Assembly: GCA_947034895.1 (NCBI GenBank)
Contig: OX344763.1
Location: 78,511,093-78,575,092 of the forward strand
Direction: 5' to 3'
From: Rhytidiadelphus loreus
Lineage: Eukaryota > Streptophyta > Bryopsida > Hypnales > Hylocomiaceae
Length of the DNA: 64,000 bases
In this document: positions 59,066-64,000 of the stretch, piece after piece
Position numbering within the stretch: the stretch's first letter is position 1
How the letters are laid out: the number at the start of each line of letters is the position of its first letter
The notes under the pieces: generated by a model
Told to the model about the DNA's origin: nothing
The model's input: only the letters and a program-made list of their open reading frames with translations
Databases searched by the model: none
Made by a program: the position numbers and the translations under genes

Positions 59066-59092
59066 TTGTCTCAATTTAATGAATAAGGCCTT
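59066..59092 (-). repeat. Right terminal inverted repeat of element X
   Basis: The exact 27-nt reverse complement of 23719-23745, ending in AAGGCCTT and followed by AGAT. Confidence 0.8.
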
Positions 59093-59096
59093 AGAT

Positions 59097-59840
59097 TACT
59101 AGTTTTAAAATATATGTTGAATTCTAATTGGTAGGCAGTTAGGTGATGACTGCAACAAGGTTATAAAAGTGCAATGCAAGTACGACTACATTTGAAGTCC
59201 ACCTTAAAGCAATATCGATGGCTTATTAATATAATTGTTGTTGACATTATTATTGTGGCCTTATACTGGGTGAATTTTTGGAATTAGAGAAGTTCTGTCC
59301 AATTTACATTTCATGGGCTCTATTATTTGCACTTGTAAATTGTAAACCCCAATATAACGTAGCACCTAATTCTGCACTTATAGAACACCTTTGTGATGTG
59401 TTACTTCAAAGATTGAATATGCCAAATTGAAATCCTAAACTAAACTTGCAGTCGCCCTGTAACCCGAGGTCGCTGTCTGCTGCTCCAACACGCAGTCGCC
59501 CTAACGCCCCTGACCCGTAGTCGCCCACTCACCCGCAGTCGCCTTTAACCCTAAACCCACAGTCGCCTCTATTTTTTCCACCTGAGGTCGCCCCTTCACC
59601 AGAAGTCGCCCCAACGCCCCAGACCCACAGTCGCCCCTTCACCTACAGTCGCCTCAATTTTTCCACCCGAGGTTGCCCAAGGCAGACCTGCACGCGCCCA
59701 CACCCGCAGTCGCCCACACTGGCTGTCCACATTAGTTCCGAAGCCCTGCCACGTAGGCAAAATCTATTTACCATGGGGTAAATTTTTTTACCCCTCCGCA
59801 ATGCGATGTCAAGTAAACTCAACACTTGGTGACACGCGAC
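59097..59840 (+). mobile_element. Region F resumed: right-hand fragment with GCAGTCGCC cluster
   Basis: The cluster at 59449-59720 contains a dozen copies of the F motif, including the ACCTGCACGCGCCC variant seen at 17.3 kb. Its position just outside the X right end mirrors F on the left of X, so F was probably continuous before X inserted. No gene is present. Confidence 0.5.
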
Positions 59841-59903
59841 ACGCGACGTCAGACATCATACACGACGCCTAAACCCAAAAATATGTCAGACAAGACAACC
59901 CTA

Positions 59904-61630
59904 GTACCAACTACAGAACAACGAAACAAGTGGGAGAGTGCTAGCAATGTCAAAAGACTAATATTTGGAGTAACATTGTTGCCTTTTTCTGGACTAGGTG
60001 CAATTGTGTCTCTAGAGACCGGGAGTAATCATAACCAAAATGTGTATCGAATTATAGTGGGTATGTACCCCTCCTGCACATGCCCAAACTTTACCAATAT
60101 GTGTGTTTTAACTATTGGAGGTCGTCAATAATATGTGAATTGCAAGCACTTGTACTACATGTTTTGGTATTTTTGCAAGATGGACATCCATGAGGACAAA
60201 TTCATTCAGGCACCAAGTTTTAGCTTGAATGAATTGAAGCTTCTCCTTGTAAAAGCAGGGATCATCACAGTTCTAGAGTAGTAATGGTTGCAGTAGCAAC
60301 AAGTATTACATTCTTATTGTATGAACTACCATTTGGTACAATTAAAATGATTTGAAGCATATGAATTAGAAAACGTCCATGCATTTTTGAAATTTGAGAG
60401 TCTGTGCCACAAATAAATCTTCTTACAAATGAAATCATGAATGGCTGAACCATGAACCCAAACCAATAATCCAAAGGTGTTCATATGAATATGAGAACCT
60501 TTTTAGCCATGTTTCTGTCATTCTCCCTTTTATTTTTGATCCATTTCTTTTCTGGCTTCCCATTTTTTTTTTTGGTCTCCATTTCATTTTTTTCTCTTTC
60601 CTTTCCCTCTCCTTCTGTGGATTGTTCATTGTGTTCTCATTGTTTTTATCACTATATATCTTAATTTCAAATGAGTTGGTTTCCATTTCAGTTTTTTCTC
60701 CTTTTCTTTGTGTAGTAATTATTTCTTTAAATTTTTGTTCCACTATTAGTTCACCATTTTTTTTATAATACCTTCTATCATTCAATTTTTTTTTACAAGT
60801 ACTAGTAAATCCTTAAAGATGGATGAAGGTGGTTACATCCTAAACCACCACTTTCTGCTACTGAGACTATCTACGGTTATTACACTGGTCAGATTTTCAC
60901 ATGTTCTTGTTGGCAAATGAAAGGAGGTTCCAACACACTAGAGAATGTGGCATTTGGATACTATAATCAAAAGTTATTAAGGAACAAAGTTTGATTCTAA
61001 ACGCGTTTCTTCCATATAGGTTCAAAACTTATTTTGGCTATGTACACATAGTGAAGATGGCGCTTTAAGGTTAGTGGCACATTTGAGTGTACCTACTTTA
61101 TATGTGGGAGAGGTTCTTGACCTTCAATGTCGTGGCCCGGTTACCAAAAAATACTCCCTCTATTATTCCATTAAATGTGGTCTCTATACTCAATTTCTAA
61201 TGAAGCTGTGGAAGAGCTATAGTAGTAGAGGCAAGGTTATACCTACATTTGTTTTTGTCTATATTATTTGCTTAATACCTTATATTAAAATCTCCAGCAA
61301 AATTTGGAAGTGAGTAAATATGTGAACAATGTTAGGGGGAAATAAATGCTTCATTATACACAAAGGTTTAAGGACTTTTTCCCACAGGAAATGGACCTTG
61401 GCAGGTCCTAGTCATAATTCTTAGAATCCACGGTAATAGGGGTAGCGGTCATAGGTCCTCTAATTTGCTTGATATAACAACAAATTTGTCAAATTTTGAT
61501 TTCTTTTTCAAAACAATATGTGTTTTCGGTATAAAAGTCTAAAAAAACTAACTCCAAGGCTCCCCGCTCACAACTTCCCTGCTCCCTGCTTACAAGCTCC
61601 CCGCTCCAAGCTCACATACTAGTGTCGTTG
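59904..61630 (+). mobile_element. Fragment C: 5'-truncated copy of the element A 3' end
   Basis: Homology to 7897-9234 starts abruptly at GTACCAACTACAGAACAACG. It includes the last part of the transposase (59904-60281; SWIM motif CTCPNF...CKHLYY; TAA at 60129; end TAG 60279-60281) and the noncoding 3' flank. It has roughly 380 bp (about 60.68-61.05 kb) that A lacks. The right terminus at 61610-61630 is GCTCACATACTAGTGTCGTT plus G, the family signature. No left terminus is visible. It cannot be autonomous. Confidence 0.75.
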
Positions 61631-63078
61631 CAATATGGAGTGCTTCCAAGTCTTCAATCCTGATTTTCTGATTTATAAAGACGCCTCTCATTCCATTAGA
61701 TGAACTTCTAATTTTCTACTTTAAAAATATGTTCAATGTAGAGATTTTGTATTGTCCATACTAGTATGTCGTTCATAGTTTCGAACATTATACTATTATA
61801 TCTATCCTATCATTTCACTTCTGCATTCAATGACATTAACTTCTTAAATTAATTGTATTAGTGCACATTTTGCATCTAACACAACCTAGTTTTCACAATA
61901 ATAATAGAGAAAATTTTCATGCATTATGAAAAATGAAAAAAATCCTGTACATTCAATAAATTCTCTAAAACTTTTGTTAGCTTTTCCAATTCTTTTCCAA
62001 CTAAAAAGACGGTTGCTTCTCATTTATCTCCATTTACACTGTACAACACTGTAATACATAATTTTATAGCCCACTTAACAATCTACCACTCTCGCATACA
62101 AAAGGGAATACAAACACGAGCATACCTTAGTTCTCATCAATCAATCACATTCTCTACACATTCAACAATTCAATCTTCTTCACTGCCTAGTAAAAATTCA
62201 TGCTACTGAGTTATTTATTTCTTCCACTTCTCCTGTACAGTGATCAAACAAACTGAAAATGGCCACATCTGGTATTAGTCGGTAATCATGAAGCAAAATT
62301 CACTCACCTTTCATAGTTCACTACATCACTGTCCATTAAACTACAATAGCTTCATTAGGCATTCACCAAAAAAGTCTTATAATGATCAATTTTTTCACCC
62401 AAAGTCAAGTTCTCTAGAACAGGAAGATGACGCAATTTCAAAACCACAGTCCAAAAATTTTCGCTTCCTTCATCGACTTCTACTTTCCTAATAATACAAT
62501 ACAGAATGTTAATTAAAACTTGCATGCGGTTTAGGCTCTCATGCCCACCACACTAACATGTTAATTCAATTAACTTTATATATTTCCATCTACAATCACA
62601 AAAGACAATTAAACAATCTCCTACTACAAAGAATACAAGTACTTACTATCGACTTACTTTAAAAAATAAATTCTAAATGTCCTAAAAAACAGCAGGTTCT
62701 CTTCTGACATGCACTTCGTCATCCAAAACATGTTGTACGACTGAGAAAAAAAAACATTAGTTAAAACTAAAACATATGCTTTACATTATCTCATGCAACA
62801 CAAAAAGTCTTCAAGTAATTAAACCCACAGCACCAATTGTTCAAGCTCAACTTACTCAACAAAGAACTCGGAACTTGTCCATAATAATGTGCCATACGTT
62901 GTAGATGTAGACTTTCAATTGCTCAAAATCTCAATCGTTAGTTCTTCTACACTTACATCTGCTTCATTCACTCAGTAAAACTGTTCATGTGAATTCAATT
63001 CTCTTCTTTGCATAAGTCTTGTTATGCACTTCATGCTATTTGACTTTCAGAATTCCACTCACAATGACAATCCTCAAA
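61631..63078. other. AT-rich DNA, no supported gene
   Basis: I see only short frames without motifs and no copy of any element-specific palindrome. Confidence 0.4.
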
Positions 63079-63368
63079 CTACATGTTCTCCGACAAGTTT
63101 GTAGACGGGTCAGAGGAAGTTCCAAAAGAGCCATCCTCCGTATCATCCGGAGAATGGTTGGAAGAATCATTTTCGTCTTCTTTTTCTTCCTGCAATTAGT
63201 CAAAAAATAGCATCTCAAAATCTTCATCTGTTAAAGACTCCCTTGCATTTACAATGTGTTCCTCATGAATTGCATTGCATGGTCAACGTTCCTTGTGCCG
63301 CCACCACTCTGTGTAGTCGGAAGAGTCCACACATCCCTCCTCGAAAGGCAGTCCCATCGTTGGACCTC
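63079..63368 (-). pseudogene. Terminal exon of an unidentified minus-strand gene, two in-frame stops
   Basis: A 3' splice site (gacacttttag) precedes base 63368. The frame then reads ...TMGLPFEEGCVDSSDYTEWW, continues through TGA 63283 and TAA 63196, and ends in an acidic Ser-rich tail (EEKEDENDSSNHSPDDTEDG) at TAG 63079-63081. The WW and Cys context may belong to a transposon-encoded protein, but I cannot name it. Alternatively the TAA and the following ttgcag may mark an exon border. Upstream exons lie further right or outside the window. Confidence 0.4.
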
Positions 63369-63737
63369 CTAAAAGTGTCCTGCCTCACAAACCACAACAA
63401 GTAATGCAAATGTAAGACAGGTAGTGCAAGACATGACATTTCTTTTTCAAACTATGCAAAAACAGACTATAGTATAAGGCAATCATTGTAATAGGCCTAC
63501 CATTTCTAAATAATATGTCATGTAAGTATAAGAATTGTCAATCGCAGCATTGCACTTTCACTCTAACTTCACAACAATTTAGAAATTCATTCTATCTTCA
63601 CAGAAATTCAGAAATTCATTCTAACTTCACAAAAATTCAAAAATTCAAAGATATACAAAGTGTTCACTACATGGAGCTCATGACCGTAGTACTTGACGTT
63701 TTACAATGACAATGTTTACTAACTTCAAAGGAGCGGA

Positions 63738-63938
63738 ATGACGTCTAAGTTGAAAGAATTTGTAATTCAGTTGTACACTAGAGGAAACCCTTGTCAAGAA
63801 CACTATTTCAATGGACGAGAGTGTTTGTTTTTTGGGACGGAGTTAATGTTGGCTTCAATATCACCCAAAATCCGTTCCTATCGACGAGCCAAAAATAGAC
63901 TTAAATTAGGAAAAACAAGCCCCAATTCAAGGCGTTAG
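63738..63938 (+). CDS. Short open frame, 66 codons, doubtful
   Basis: An ATG at 63738 starts a small basic protein (MTSKLKEFVIQLYTRG...) ending in TAG. No homologous motif or splice support is seen. It is listed only because it is the last plausible frame before the window edge. Confidence 0.15.
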   Translation: MTSKLKEFVIQLYTRGNPCQEHYFNGRECLFFGTELMLASISPKIRSYRRAKNRLKLGKTSPNSRR

Positions 63939-64000
63939 CTTCAAACGCAAGCTCGAACATGGTTTAGGGAGCCTTCCAGAAGGTGCCATGTGGATGCCAC

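Larger units (their letters stand above)
23719..59092. mobile_element. Element X: large DNA transposon with perfect 27-bp terminal inverted repeats, interrupted by element B
   Basis: Bases 23719-23745 (AAGGCCTTATTCATTAAATT...) and 59066-59092 are exact reverse complements over 27 nt. Each end is flanked by AGAT (23715-23718 and 59093-59096), a probable 4-bp target duplication. Without the 16.4-kb element B the unit is about 19 kb. The two gene blocks face away from each other, their 3' ends near the two termini: the ParB-like/methyltransferase/FCP1 block on minus and the DUF7869-like gene on plus. A shared palindrome family occurs in both halves. A second, left-type terminus at 53057 complicates the picture. 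Confidence 0.75.

Overview
The window is nuclear DNA of a eukaryote, most probably a streptophyte (charophyte alga, bryophyte or other plant). It is AT-rich and gene-poor, has GT-AG introns, and carries Mutator-like (SWIM zinc finger), hAT (BED/DUF659-like) and DUF7869-like transposon genes. The lineage is inferred from element types only; I cannot name a species. Nothing looks bacterial or like an ordinary host gene island.

Almost everything fits a stack of nested large DNA transposons. (A) 1-9234: the right part of a Mutator-like element with transposase at 4406-8266, a divergent minus-strand gene leaving the window on the left, and its right terminus at 9234. (F) 9235-23718, resuming at 59097: a hAT-type region with a broken protein kinase, an intact-looking 4-exon small gene, a broken coiled-coil gene and a hAT transposase, marked throughout by a GC-rich motif (GGGCGACTGCGGGTC). 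(X) 23719-59092: an element bounded by perfect 27-bp terminal inverted repeats and a 4-bp direct repeat (AGAT), inserted into F. It carries a minus-strand ParB-like/methyltransferase-like gene plus an FCP1-like phosphatase domain (about 24.2-31.8 kb) and a plus-strand DUF7869-like gene (55.7-58.5 kb). (B) 36203-52589: a 16.4-kb Mutator-like element inside X, with a 10-bp target duplication, terminal inverted repeats, inverted subterminal GGATGAA/TTCATCC arrays, a GC-rich minisatellite, a 12-exon ParB-like/methyltransferase-like gene (minus) and a divergent transposase gene (plus). (C) 59904-61630 is a 5'-truncated copy of the A-family 3' end. A small non-autonomous hAT element (28538-28996) sits inside an exon of the X methyltransferase gene.

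Two themes recur. First, two unrelated transposase types (Mutator-like in B, DUF7869-like in X) are each paired head-to-head with a ParB-like/methyltransferase-like gene. Second, each large element has its own dispersed, mostly palindromic GC-rich motif in introns and spacers: TCAGTCGGATCCGACTGA in A, TATCGTCGACTCGACGATA in X, GTCTCGGNCCCGAGAC in B, and the GCAGTCGCC motif in F. A plausible but unproven reading is a transposon family that marks its own DNA. Nearly all coding genes keep frame over kilobases yet hold scattered in-frame TAA/TAG/TGA codons and very few frameshifts, as expected of decay by C-to-T changes.
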